A stretch of 64,000 nt of DNA from Marinomonas sp. UCMA 3892 (GCF_012726345.1 NZ_PTXN01000004.1:188124-252123); one strand, 5' to 3'. Positions 37,068-46,587 are shown, numbered from the stretch's first letter. Notes: a model not told the origin generated them from the letters alone. Numbers and translations are program-made.

Positions 37068-39086
37068 CTAGAGCATAAGTGCAATGATTGAGTCGAGCGC
37101 TTTAATGCCGACAAAGGGTAAAATCACCCCACCCAAGCCATAAATCAGCATGTTATTTCGCAGTAATTTTTCTGCACTTATGGGTCTGAGCTTGATGCCT
37201 TTTAATGCCAATGGAATTAAGGCGGGAATGATAAGAGCGTTAAATACGAGCGCTGCGAGTACGGCTGAGGTTGGGCTGTGAAGCTGCATCAGATCCAGTG
37301 CGCCAATCGCAGGCAAAGCCCCCGCAAATACCGCAGGAATAATGGCAAAATACTTAGCCACATCATTAGAAAGGGAAAATGTAGTCAAGGCGCCGCGGGT
37401 GATCAGCAATTGTTTTCCGACTTCAACGATAGCCAGTAATTTAGTGGGATCTGAATCCAAATCCACCATGTTGCCAGCTTCTTTAGCAGCTTGGGTACCC
37501 GAGTTCATCGCAAGACCCACATCGGCCTGCGCTAATGCTGGCGCATCGTTAGTGCCATCCCCTACCATAGCCACTAATCGACCTTTGGCCTGCTCTGCGC
37601 GAATAAGGGCAAGTTTATCCTCAGGTTTAGCTTCAGCGACAAAATCATCGACCCCAGCTTCGGCGGCAATCACGCCAGCCGTTAGCGGATTATCCCCTGT
37701 CACCATGATGGTCCGCACACCGAGCGCTCTTAAACGGGCAAACCGCTCCGCAACGCCTGGCTTAATCACGTCACTTAAGGCTATAACCCCTAAAATGTGC
37801 GTGCCACTGGCGACGACTAAGGGAGTTCCCCCCTGCAAAGCCACTTTACGGATAAGCGCGTTAACAGATTCAGGCCATTGCATTTGATGCTGCTGCGCCC
37901 AAAACTGCATCGCATCGCCCGCGCCTTTTATGCCTTGAATACCATCCTTTAAAATCACCCCAGAAACCCGAGTCTCTGGCGTAAAAGGAATAAAAGTCGC
38001 ATCCGTAGGCTTAACAGGTAATACCGCTCCCAAATCAACAGCCAATTTGAGTACAGATTTCCCTTCAGGGGTGGGGTCATCTAGCGAGGAAAGCACTGCC
38101 GCATCACGCAGCATCTCAGGTGCAATGCCTTTCACGGGTAAAAACGCAGTTGCTTGGCGATCACCAAAAGTAATAGTGCCCGTTTTATCTAGCAGTAACG
38201 TATCGATATCGCCGGCAACTTCCACGGCTTTACCAGACTTCGCGACCACATTGGCGGCTAAGGCGCGGTTCATACCTGCAATACCAATAGCGGGTAACAA
38301 GCCACCAATCGTGGTTGGGATCAAACACACTAACAGTGCAATTAACATAGTGTAATCAAGGCTTGCACCAACAAAACTTGCTAGCGGCGGCAAAGTAACC
38401 ACCACGAGTAGGAAAACCGCAGTTAATGACGCAAGTAGTACGGTTAACGCCGTTTCGTTCGGTGTCTTTTGGCGTTTAGCCCCTTCGACGAGCCCTATCA
38501 TTCGGTCTAAAAAGCTATTACCGGGATCATTCGCAACCAGCACGGTAATTTCACCCGTAAGTACCTTAGTGCCGCCAATCACACCGGAATGGTCTGTGCC
38601 AGCTTCGCGCAGCACAGCCGCAGATTCACCGGTAATCGCCGATTCGTTGATAGTGGCTATCCCTTCGATGATTTCACCATCGGCAGGAATATAGTCACCC
38701 TGTAAAACCTTCACCTTATCGCCTTTAGCAAGCTGAGTGGCGGATATTAACTCCAACTCACCATGGCGTATTCGCCTAGCTTGTAATGCCTCTTTTGCAG
38801 ACTTTAAACTGGCCGCTTGCCCGCGACCTTTTGCCTCTGCCACAGATTCAGCAAAGTTAGAAAACCACACAGTAAGCAAAAGGATAAGGGTCGTGGCTAA
38901 CTCAAAACCGACGGTATCTCCGTTAAGGAACCTTTGCACGGTGATCAGTCCAGCGAGCAAAGCACCAACGAGGACCACAAACATCACTGGGTTACCAGCC
39001 ATGCTCACTAAGGACATTTTTTTTACAGCACCAAAGGCAGCTTGCTTCACGCCGGCGCTATCTAATATTTGAGCAGGTTTATGCAT
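37068..39086 (-). CDS. kdpB: potassium-transporting P-type ATPase subunit KdpB
   Basis: 672 aa. Phosphorylation motif DKTGTIT near residue 300, TGES loop (AITGESAAV) near 155 and hinge GDGTNDAPAL near 505. It hydrolyses ATP to drive potassium import through KdpA. The length is normal for the family. It is 2 bp from kdpA, so strongly coupled. Confidence 0.98.
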   Translation of the reverse strand: MHKPAQILDSAGVKQAAFGAVKKMSLVSMAGNPVMFVVLVGALLAGLITVQRFLNGDTVGFELATTLILLLTVWFSNFAESVAEAKGRGQAASLKSAKEALQARRIRHGELELISATQLAKGDKVKVLQGDYIPADGEIIEGIATINESAITGESAAVLREAGTDHSGVIGGTKVLTGEITVLVANDPGNSFLDRMIGLVEGAKRQKTPNETALTVLLASLTAVFLLVVVTLPPLASFVGASLDYTMLIALLVCLIPTTIGGLLPAIGIAGMNRALAANVVAKSGKAVEVAGDIDTLLLDKTGTITFGDRQATAFLPVKGIAPEMLRDAAVLSSLDDPTPEGKSVLKLAVDLGAVLPVKPTDATFIPFTPETRVSGVILKDGIQGIKGAGDAMQFWAQQHQMQWPESVNALIRKVALQGGTPLVVASGTHILGVIALSDVIKPGVAERFARLRALGVRTIMVTGDNPLTAGVIAAEAGVDDFVAEAKPEDKLALIRAEQAKGRLVAMVGDGTNDAPALAQADVGLAMNSGTQAAKEAGNMVDLDSDPTKLLAIVEVGKQLLITRGALTTFSLSNDVAKYFAIIPAVFAGALPAIGALDLMQLHSPTSAVLAALVFNALIIPALIPLALKGIKLRPISAEKLLRNNMLIYGLGGVILPFVGIKALDSIIALML

Positions 39087-39088
39087 GA

Positions 39089-40813
39089 CTATTTCTCCAG
39101 ACTCATAGTGGCAAGTTGTAATGCTTCGCCAATAGGCCCTAATACTGCCGCAGGTAAGAAAGATAGGAAGTTAATGATCAAAATCACGGCAATGAGGGTG
39201 AAACAGAAGGTGGGACTTTCAAGCTTAAGGCTCGCGTTACTGTCGGGGCTAACCCTTTTACTCGACATCATCCCCGCAATCGCCAGCGGTAAAAACAGTG
39301 GCAGGTATCGACCAAGCAGTAAGGCGATAACGCAGCTGATATTCCACCAAGGCGTGTTATCACCTAAACCTTCAAAACCCGAACCGTTATTAGCAAAAGC
39401 GGAGGTGTATTCGTAAAAGACTTGCGAAATCCCGTGAAAGCCGGGGTTGCTGTTGCCCGTAATACTCGGAATAGCCACAGTGATCGCCGTCAAACCTAAG
39501 ACGCACAAGGTAGGTAAAACTAATAGACTTCCCAAAAGGGTGATTTCACGGGTTTCGAGCTTACGACCAAATATCTCTGGCGTACGGCCAATCATCAATC
39601 CCGATAAGAACACAGCAATCCACACATAAACGATAAAGTTAACAAAACCGCAGCCAATACCGCCCCATATCGCATTGAGTAACATGCCTGATCGCGTCAT
39701 CAATCCCCCTATTGGATTGAAGGAATCGTGCATGGCATTGACCGAACCGTTAGAGGTTTGCGTGGTAAAAGAAGCCCATAGCGCCGAAAGCTCAGGTCCA
39801 AAGCGAACTTCTTTCCCCTCCATATTCGGCCCTTGGGCGCTTAATCCCGCAAAGGCGGCGTTAGGTTGCAACTCGCTGTACACTGTCGCCCCCAGAAAAC
39901 TGACGCTCAATAGGCCCATAGCAACCAGAGCCATCAGGGTAAATTTTTTGCGTCTTAACATTCCGCCAGCCATAAAGACGACGGCCATAGGGATCAGCAC
40001 TAAGGCAATGGTCTCGATTGCATTACTTACTGGCGTTGGGTTTTCAAGCGGGTTACTACTGTTGGGGCCATACCACCCGCCACCATTAGTGCCTAACTGC
40101 TTGATGGCCACCATAGATGCGACGGGGCCGATCGGAACAATTTGCTCAGTGATAGGCGATGCAGAATCTAAGGTATTCACTTTTTGCGCACCATCAAAAC
40201 TACTCGGTACGCCTTGCCAAGTGAGCAATAGCGCAACAATAGCCGCTAATGGCAGCATAAGTCTGAGTACACCGCGCACTAGGTCAACATAATAGTTACC
40301 CAGATTTCGAGCCTCGCCTTCTTTGGCGCTGTCATTATTCAACCCGCCTAACATTCCCCGCAAAATCGCCACACAAACCGCCAGCGCCATGGCTGGAGTG
40401 ACAAATTGCAGCGTGACAATTAAAAATCCTTGGGATAGATAACTGAGCTGAGCCTGCCCAGAATAGTGCTGTTGATTGGTATTGGTGAGGAATGACACCG
40501 CAGTGTGCAAAGCCAGATCCCAAGATAATGGCCCTATACCATCAGGATTTAGTGGCAACAGATGTTGGAATTTAAGGATAAGGAACGCCAAAATTCCAAG
40601 CACTAAGTTACTGATAAGAAAAGCCGCACCGTAGGATTTCCATGTCATCCCCGAATTGGCATTTACACCGATTGCCCGATAAACCCACTTTTCAATGGGA
40701 TTAAATAAACGATCTGAAAAATGGGACTGACCAGAGAAAATCCCTGTCATATATGATCCCAACAACCATGCGAGCCCAAGCGCAGTAGTAAAAATAAGGG
40801 TAATTTCAAACAT
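39089..40813 (-). CDS. kdpA: potassium-transporting ATPase subunit KdpA
   Basis: 574 aa and highly hydrophobic, the channel-like potassium-binding subunit. Filter-type glycine motifs include LGTNGGGWYGPNSSNPLENPT, QTSNGSVNAM and AFANNGSGFEG. The start ATG has GGAGTCG upstream. The length is close to the usual 557-570. Confidence 0.98.
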   Translation of the reverse strand: MFEITLIFTTALGLAWLLGSYMTGIFSGQSHFSDRLFNPIEKWVYRAIGVNANSGMTWKSYGAAFLISNLVLGILAFLILKFQHLLPLNPDGIGPLSWDLALHTAVSFLTNTNQQHYSGQAQLSYLSQGFLIVTLQFVTPAMALAVCVAILRGMLGGLNNDSAKEGEARNLGNYYVDLVRGVLRLMLPLAAIVALLLTWQGVPSSFDGAQKVNTLDSASPITEQIVPIGPVASMVAIKQLGTNGGGWYGPNSSNPLENPTPVSNAIETIALVLIPMAVVFMAGGMLRRKKFTLMALVAMGLLSVSFLGATVYSELQPNAAFAGLSAQGPNMEGKEVRFGPELSALWASFTTQTSNGSVNAMHDSFNPIGGLMTRSGMLLNAIWGGIGCGFVNFIVYVWIAVFLSGLMIGRTPEIFGRKLETREITLLGSLLVLPTLCVLGLTAITVAIPSITGNSNPGFHGISQVFYEYTSAFANNGSGFEGLGDNTPWWNISCVIALLLGRYLPLFLPLAIAGMMSSKRVSPDSNASLKLESPTFCFTLIAVILIINFLSFLPAAVLGPIGEALQLATMSLEK

Positions 40814-40821
40814 AACGACTC

Positions 40822-40902
40822 CTAAAACTTATTAGGGGCAAACATTGCCACTGCTAAGTAAATGAAAAGTGCTATGGAAAGTATTAGAAATATCCAGTCC
40901 AT
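40822..40902 (-). CDS. kdpF: small subunit KdpF
   Basis: 26-aa single-span peptide, M-D-W-I-F then the helix LILSIALFIYLAVAMF and the tail APNKF. KdpF is normally about 25-30 aa and precedes kdpA. Its 8-bp spacing to kdpA, size and hydrophobic pattern all fit. Confidence 0.9.
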   Translation of the reverse strand: MDWIFLILSIALFIYLAVAMFAPNKF

Positions 40903-41210
40903 ATAATTTGTCCTTAAGAAAGTGAGTAACAGCACAAATATATGAATTAACGGCGTAAAGTCTCTAGAGCTCAAATGACTAATCCCGTAAAGAATACGTA
41001 AAAATCATAAATACTCAGAGAGCCAACGTGATTAGCAACATGCAAAACAGGTGAATCTTGCGGATGACTAAGTAACAGATTCATTAGATGAAAATAAACT
41101 TGTAACTTTAACCATAATTTACATAGTGTTACGCTAAATTTGAGGAGGCCAATAAAATCGTCATATACTGCGAAAATAATGCGACTACAACCATAGGATT
41201 AACTGTAAAA
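40903..41210. other. kdp promoter region
   Basis: No gene. It contains the candidate KdpE operator (40986-41011) about 85 bp upstream of kdpF. The rest is AT-rich and shows no repeat or reading frame that I can support. It separates the kdp operon from the apbE terminator. Confidence 0.5.
40986..41011 (-). promoter_or_regulatory. candidate KdpE operator of kdpFABC
   Basis: On the minus strand a TTTATG and two TTTACG half-sites lie in 26 bp; the two TTTACG starts are 11 bp apart. This is the E. coli KdpE half-site spacing. It lies upstream of kdpF in the right orientation. Confidence 0.55.
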
Positions 41211-41245
41211 GTTAAATAAAAAGCCAGCTAGAGATACTAACTGGC
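41211..41245 (-). terminator. Rho-independent terminator of the kinase-trkH-apbE operon
   Basis: GCCAGCTAG (41223-41231) pairs with CTAACTGGC (41237-41245) at 8 of 9 positions. On the minus strand it is followed by CTTTTTATTTAAC. It lies 85 bp after the apbE stop. Confidence 0.75.
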
Positions 41246-41330
41246 ATTGGACGACGTTCACTTATTTAATACACTTAGCATTCAGCATAATGAGCGCTCG
41301 CACATTATGAAAACTTCATTATATCTTAGG

Positions 41331-42329
41331 TTAGTTGAGCTCTATATTTTTCATTTTTTTATAGCTATCCGTCTTAATTTCTTTAAGCACGCCTTTATTA
41401 TCATCAATAAATAATGCTTTTATTCCATTACCATTTGCGACAGCTATCCCTTCTTGGCTTCCTAAACATAACAGGGCAGTTGACCAAGCATCAGCCCAAG
41501 AAGGATCGCTTGCTAACACAGTTACAGATACCGTGTTGTGTGTTACGGGCTTGCCAGTTCGAGCATCAATAATATGTGAATAACGCTGCCCTTGATGATC
41601 AAAATAATGACGATATGTGCCAGAAGTCATGATCGCTTGAGGGAAATCAATAAGTAAAACTTTTTGCATTGTACGTTGTTCAGGAAGCGGTTTTTCAATC
41701 GCAATTTTCCAAGCAGAGCCATCAAGTTTAGTACCGTGCACGACCATTTCGCCGCCAATCTCCACTAAGTAATTATCGATATTGTATCGCTTTAGCACAT
41801 CTGCAACTTTGCCAACACTGTACCCCTGTCCAATCGATGACAAATCAAGGTGTACTTCAGGTGAATCTTTACTCAACGTTTGATTAGCAATGGTTAAATG
41901 GTGTAGGCCCACATAGGTTAATGTCTGTTGAAGCGCACTTTCTGTCGGTATGGTTAGTTGGTTATTGGTGAATCCCCACAAATCGAATAATGGTTTGATG
42001 GTTAAATCATAGCAACCATCAGTTTTCTTAGTCACGTCTTTAGCTATCTGGATAAGTCCTAAAATATCATCCCCTACTGCCATAGTAGAGTTCATAGTGT
42101 TAAAACGAGAGATAACTGAATCAGGACGATAAGTAGACATATGAAGATCTATTTCTGCTAATTGCTGATCAATCTCACGATTAATCTCAGCATTATTAAT
42201 ATTCTCTTTGCTCCAAAATGTAACATGCCAACTAGTACCCTGTGCAAGGCCTTCTAATTTGACGTAATTTGGAGGGTTCTGACATCCTTCCAGCATAATG
42301 AGTAATATAAATGTTAATAGCCACTTCAT
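41331..42329 (-). CDS. apbE: FAD:protein FMN transferase ApbE
   Basis: 332 aa with a lipoprotein signal (LLIMLEGC, Cys 16). ApbE covalently attaches FMN to threonine in target proteins such as RnfG/NqrC subunits, outside the inner membrane. Signatures: GTSWHVTFW near the start, DLSSIGQGYSVGKV near 165, and the MTSGTYRHYF and HIIDARTGKPV blocks. No obvious flavoprotein target lies nearby. It follows trkH by 52 bp, probably in one operon with it. Confidence 0.92.
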   Translation of the reverse strand: MKWLLTFILLIMLEGCQNPPNYVKLEGLAQGTSWHVTFWSKENINNAEINREIDQQLAEIDLHMSTYRPDSVISRFNTMNSTMAVGDDILGLIQIAKDVTKKTDGCYDLTIKPLFDLWGFTNNQLTIPTESALQQTLTYVGLHHLTIANQTLSKDSPEVHLDLSSIGQGYSVGKVADVLKRYNIDNYLVEIGGEMVVHGTKLDGSAWKIAIEKPLPEQRTMQKVLLIDFPQAIMTSGTYRHYFDHQGQRYSHIIDARTGKPVTHNTVSVTVLASDPSWADAWSTALLCLGSQEGIAVANGNGIKALFIDDNKGVLKEIKTDSYKKMKNIELN

Positions 42330-42381
42330 TTAATGATCCTTCCAATCAATTCGGCATAATAGCCGTGAACTAAAATTAGGT

Positions 42382-43863
42382 TTAAAATCGCCAAAATGCC
42401 CGAGAGAAAATAATCAATACTGGAAATATTTCTAATCGTCCAAAAAGCATAGCCACACACATCAGCCATTTGGCCGCATCTTTTAAAGTGCCAAATCCAG
42501 ATGCAGTATCACCGTAACCAATCCCCATATTATTAATACACGCGGCTACAGTTCCAAAAGCGGTGACAAAATCATGCCCAATTGCGACTAATCCCCATAC
42601 AAAAACGCAAGTAAAAAAGATATAGAGGAAAAATAAGCCCCATACTGAACGAATTACTCTATCAGAAACGACTTGGCCACTTATCTTCGTCGTTAAAATG
42701 GCATTGGGATGGATCAATTGATGGATTTCGCGGCTCCCTTGACGATACAAGAGTAAAAATCTGACGGCTTTAATGCCCCCACAGGTAGAGCCAAAGCATC
42801 CTCCAAAAAAGCTCGCACCTAAAAGTAAAAGTACGATATGGCTAGGCCAATTCGGATAACCCGCAGAACCTAATCCATTATCAGTCATAACTGAAACAGT
42901 TTGAAAAAAACCATGAACCAGTGAATCTTGGATATCGAAGGTTTGGGTACGAGCCAGCTCCATACAAGCAATTGCAACAACAATAGATAATATGAGAATA
43001 AAAAACCTAACCTCTGCATTATTCCAAATAGGTTTTATACTTCTCCGCACTAAGACGATGTAATATAGAGCAAAGTTTATTGCAGCAAGTATTGAAAAAA
43101 CACCGCCAACGAGCTCTATACCAGCACTGTTATAATATCCCAAACTGTCACTATGAGTAGAAAATCCACCTAATGAAACTGTTGATAAACTATGGCATAT
43201 TGCATCAAACCAATTCATCCCAGCAAGTTTATAAGCAACAGCGCAGCCTAAAGCTAGCACGCTATAAAGCCCCCACAAATTTCTAGCAGTATCAGCAAGA
43301 CGAGGAGTCATCTTCTCTTCTTTCATGGGGCCAGGCATCTCAGATTGATACAATTTTGCGCCACCGATACCAAGGAATGGCATAATAGCTACTGCCAATA
43401 CAATAATTCCTAAACCACCGAGAAAATTGAGCTGCGCACGATAGAATAAAATGGATTTTGGCAGACCATCAATATCTGAAAAAATAGAAGCGCCAGTGGT
43501 AGTTATTCCTGATACCCCTTCAAACATGGCATCGGTTAAGCTTAAATCCAACCGCCTATCAAGAAGAAAAGGTAATGCACTCATTAAGGAGAATATCAGC
43601 CAAAACAAACAAGCAACCATGAAACCATCACGCTTTTGCAGATTTTTATCTTCCTTACTTGTCATCCTCCAGCCGGAAAAACCAATCGTAAGGGAAAGTA
43701 AAAACGTCGTTAAAAATGGAGTGATATAGCCATCCTTATAAAAAAGAGAAACAGCTATTGGCATCAACATAGTAAAGCTGTATATCACTATCAAAAAGCT
43801 ACACAAATGAATTATTGTATTAAACCGAGAGCTAGTTTGATTCATTCGATTCGCATCAATCAT
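42382..43863 (-). CDS. trkH: TrkH-family potassium uptake protein
   Basis: 493 aa, ten or more membrane segments, with four filter-like motifs: ITTTGASI, STVSLGGFS, VMTDNGLGSAG and CINNMGIGYGD. Length and N terminus fit TrkH rather than KtrB. No trkA gene is on the island, so it must use the resident KtrA or a chromosomal TrkA, or work alone. It overlaps the kinase gene by 8 bp (ATGATTGA). Confidence 0.94.
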   Translation of the reverse strand: MIDANRMNQTSSRFNTIIHLCSFLIVIYSFTMLMPIAVSLFYKDGYITPFLTTFLLSLTIGFSGWRMTSKEDKNLQKRDGFMVACLFWLIFSLMSALPFLLDRRLDLSLTDAMFEGVSGITTTGASIFSDIDGLPKSILFYRAQLNFLGGLGIIVLAVAIMPFLGIGGAKLYQSEMPGPMKEEKMTPRLADTARNLWGLYSVLALGCAVAYKLAGMNWFDAICHSLSTVSLGGFSTHSDSLGYYNSAGIELVGGVFSILAAINFALYYIVLVRRSIKPIWNNAEVRFFILILSIVVAIACMELARTQTFDIQDSLVHGFFQTVSVMTDNGLGSAGYPNWPSHIVLLLLGASFFGGCFGSTCGGIKAVRFLLLYRQGSREIHQLIHPNAILTTKISGQVVSDRVIRSVWGLFFLYIFFTCVFVWGLVAIGHDFVTAFGTVAACINNMGIGYGDTASGFGTLKDAAKWLMCVAMLFGRLEIFPVLIIFSRAFWRF

Positions 43864-44926
43864 TCCAATGTCCTTCTTGTTCTAGCGGTAACGTGATCCT
43901 ATATTGGCAACCTGTACCATCAGGAATGGCTTCTATCGTGCCTCGATGAGCTTTGATAATTCCCTTTGCCACAGCAAACCCCAAGCCCATTCCACTATCA
44001 TTTTGATTCAAAGCCTGAGTGGAATAAAATAACTCAAAAATGCACTTAGATTGTTCGATTGTAAGTGCAGTACTCTCATCATAAATATCAATAAACACGC
44101 TGTTATTTATGCAATAAACAGTCACACTTACATTTTTATCGCATGGAGAATATCGCAATGCATTATCTATAATATTAAATACTGCCTGTTCGATTAGATT
44201 CTGACTAATCATCAGCAAAGGTATGGAATTATTATTTTCGAATAAAATTCGGTGCCGACTATCAGGAAAACGTTCAATGACTCGATAGATGACTTGTGCA
44301 ATCGACAATTCAACCTTCTTAAACTGTAATATTCCATACTGTATTTTCGTTGCTTGCAGTAAATTTTCTATATACTGGTGAAGACGATGACTTTCCATTA
44401 TGGCGCTATCAAGCAACTCCCTGACTTGAACCTCTGAGAGTTTTTCTCTGTATGCCTTTAGTGTTGTTAACGTACCAATAATAGTCGCCAAAGGTGTTCT
44501 AAAATCATGTGAAACCGATAGTAGTATGCGGTTACGGAGTTGAACTTGCTCCAATGACCTTTGCTGGTTTTTATAATGGTCGGCAAGTTTACTTGCAATT
44601 AATGCAACAAGAATGAAAACAGTCAGATTTATAATATCAGTAGCATGTATTACATGGAGAGAATATCGAGGGTGAGTAAATAAAAAATTAAAACTAACCG
44701 CAACTAAAAATGCCGCCATGTACGCGTATTGAGTACCACACTGAAACGAAATCATGATAACAGCAAGTTGAAGTACAAGAAGAATCGCTGTAGATGATGC
44801 CATCAAGTGGTCTAAGGGAAAACAAATCGCAAGCGCGAGCCCTAGAATAAAGGACAATCTAATAAAAGACTTAATTTTATTTGCTCTGCCCATCAAAACA
44901 CGTCTTTTTGTTATACATACCCTCAC
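43856..44926 (-). CDS. short KdpD-like sensor histidine kinase (island copy)
   Basis: 356 aa. Four membrane helices, then H-box SVSHDFRTPLATIIGTL, N-box NIIDNALRYSP and G-box GMGLGFAVAKG. It is strongly similar to the resident kinase at 16257-17342 in length, membrane region and the ESHRLHQYIENLLQATK segment. The G1 box is altered (DIYDESTAL in place of the usual DxGxG pattern), which may weaken ATP binding. No response regulator adjoins it. The start is uncertain: GTG at 44926 or ATG at 44893. Confidence 0.9.
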   Translation of the reverse strand: MRVCITKRRVLMGRANKIKSFIRLSFILGLALAICFPLDHLMASSTAILLVLQLAVIMISFQCGTQYAYMAAFLVAVSFNFLFTHPRYSLHVIHATDIINLTVFILVALIASKLADHYKNQQRSLEQVQLRNRILLSVSHDFRTPLATIIGTLTTLKAYREKLSEVQVRELLDSAIMESHRLHQYIENLLQATKIQYGILQFKKVELSIAQVIYRVIERFPDSRHRILFENNNSIPLLMISQNLIEQAVFNIIDNALRYSPCDKNVSVTVYCINNSVFIDIYDESTALTIEQSKCIFELFYSTQALNQNDSGMGLGFAVAKGIIKAHRGTIEAIPDGTGCQYRITLPLEQEGHWND

Positions 44927-44952
44927 AGTAACAGTTGAATGCGATTAATACG

Positions 44953-44969
44953 TGTAAAAAAAGCGTAAA
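44953..44969 (-). promoter_or_regulatory. candidate KdpE operator of the island kinase-trkH operon
   Basis: On the minus strand TTTACG and TTTACA half-sites start 11 bp apart with a T-run between them, very close to the E. coli kdp operator. It lies 27 bp upstream of the kinase reading frame. Confidence 0.6.
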
Positions 44970-44970
44970 A

Positions 44971-45361
44971 TCTTTTAGAGACAAACGAAATAAACATTTA
45001 AAACAAAAGCTTAGGGTGAAAACGAATAAGCTACCATGTACGATTTAAGTCTATAATTGAACGCATGATTTTATTACAAAGCCCGCTAAAACATCTTAAG
45101 GTTGTTGTGGGCATCCCTAAAGGTGGTGAAATGGTTTTCTTAATTGGAGGTTATATTTTAGGGAATTTAATGCGAAAAAATTATCTTAGTACATTTAAAT
45201 TATCATGTTCTGACTCGCTTTGGAGCATTTTAAATTAAAAAATGACAGCGTACTCGATAGAGTTCGCTGCTATCTTTGTATTATTCTTTAATACTTGTTA
45301 TCGATCTTTATTATTCACCACCACCTATTCTTTTTTTGCAGCGAAAAATATTTGAGTCTGA
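44971..45361. other. gene-poor gap between kinase and integrase
   Basis: An open frame of 57 codons on the plus strand (45065-45238) has no ribosome-binding site and no recognisable product, so I do not call it a gene. The rest is AT-rich. A weak hairpin with T-runs near 45235-45300 may end the integrase transcript. Confidence 0.4.
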
Positions 45362-46522
45362 TTATTCATCGAAGATATCCGGAAAAGTCCGCATGGCCTC
45401 TGTGCGGCGGGTTTCTAGAATATCCGCGTAGATTTCTGTTGTTCTGAGCTCACTATGGCCAAGTAATCTGGAGAGGGAATAGATGTCCAGACCACGGGCA
45501 AGCTGGTTTACAGCAAAGGTGTGACGGCCTGCGTGAAAAGTAACGTGTTTGGTGATTCCTGCACGTATGGCCCACTGCACTAGCGCGACGTTGCTGTAGC
45601 TGTCGTAGCGTAAACCCTTAAAAACCCGTTCAGTCGGTTTCCCCTTGTTCTCCAAGTTGAGTAGACGCACAGCAGAATCCGGTAAGTCGAGATATTGCAG
45701 ACCATTTCCTGAGTTTTTTAGCTTTATCTGGGAAAATATGATTCGGTAGTGCCCTTGAGCAAACAGTTCAATTTCACCCCAAACCAGCTTATGAATGTCT
45801 GACCAGCGAAGTCCTGTTGTGCAGGAGAACAGAAATGCTCTCCGTAGTACATCGTAACGGCATTCTGCCTTGGTAAGGGCCTTTACCTCCTCCAGAGTGA
45901 GGTAAGTGCGCTGTGTCCTCTCTGCTTTGATGGATTTGACTTGTTCAACAGGGTTATCTCTGATTATTCGGTCTCGTTGCGCTTGGTTGAGCGCAGCTCG
46001 GATTTTATTGAAGTAGCTACAGGCGGTATTCCTGGAGAGGCCGGTATCTGATTTTGTCATTGCCTCATGCTGTAGGTAATGGCGGAACCCTTCCAAAAAG
46101 TATTTATCTACCTGTTCAAAAGTGAGTTCTGCGTGGCGGTGATAACGGTGGAGATGGATGCCCGCAGAAACCCAAATTGAGTAGTTGGATTTGCTACCGG
46201 ATGCTTTACTCGCTGTAATTTGGTCGAAGTAGTCAAAGAAGCTGGCATTGAGTTTTGTGCGGTCATCTAAGCCGTGTTTGGCTGATTCCATTTCCAGTAG
46301 ACGCTTGGCTCGAATGGCCTCAGCTTTTTGCAATGTGGTTTTGTTGTGTTCGCGTTCAACTGCGTTTTTGGGCTTGGCGTAGAGGAACAGGTTTAACGTC
46401 TCATATGAGCGTTTCTGAGCTCTTGAGCCGTCTTCCGAGGTCTTTGAACCGTAATAGTACACAAGCCTGATAGCGCGTTGGCCATTCTTATCTGGATCTC
46501 GTTTATGTATGCTGATTTTCAT
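45362..46522 (-). CDS. tyrosine site-specific integrase of the mnmE island
   Basis: 386 aa. N-terminal arm-binding region, SAM-like core-binding domain (about 90-200) and catalytic domain (about 210-380). The catalytic residues are visible: Arg in CTTGLRWSDI, His-x-x-Arg in HAGRHTFAV, His in LLGHSELRTTEIY and the nucleophilic Tyr in that motif. The domain style (phage_int_SAM_5-like) differs from classical P4-type integrases. It reads away from mnmE with its start 163 bp from the attachment site. The island ends fit its action. Confidence 0.94.
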   Translation of the reverse strand: MKISIHKRDPDKNGQRAIRLVYYYGSKTSEDGSRAQKRSYETLNLFLYAKPKNAVEREHNKTTLQKAEAIRAKRLLEMESAKHGLDDRTKLNASFFDYFDQITASKASGSKSNYSIWVSAGIHLHRYHRHAELTFEQVDKYFLEGFRHYLQHEAMTKSDTGLSRNTACSYFNKIRAALNQAQRDRIIRDNPVEQVKSIKAERTQRTYLTLEEVKALTKAECRYDVLRRAFLFSCTTGLRWSDIHKLVWGEIELFAQGHYRIIFSQIKLKNSGNGLQYLDLPDSAVRLLNLENKGKPTERVFKGLRYDSYSNVALVQWAIRAGITKHVTFHAGRHTFAVNQLARGLDIYSLSRLLGHSELRTTEIYADILETRRTEAMRTFPDIFDE

Positions 46523-46537
46523 TGGTTTTTCTCATCT

Positions 46538-46587
46538 TGTGCGCCAAATGTGCGCCAGAATTTATCTGTGGCGCACACGTGGCGCAA
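46538..46587. repeat. clustered 9-bp repeats upstream of the integrase
   Basis: TGTGCGCCA at 46538 and 46549 (direct, 11 bp apart) is followed by the inverted TGGCGCACA at 46569 and TGGCGCAAG at 46580 (again 11 bp apart). A symmetric pair of pairs one helical turn apart suggests integrase or excisionase arm sites, or an autoregulatory operator of the integrase promoter. Confidence 0.75.

Noticed and set aside
37342-40292. Long plus-strand frames across kdpB and kdpA
   Set aside because: Antisense shadows of GC-richer kdp genes with no ribosome-binding sites or family signatures.
45065-45238. 57-codon open frame between kinase and integrase
   Set aside because: No ribosome-binding site and no recognisable features in AT-rich DNA.
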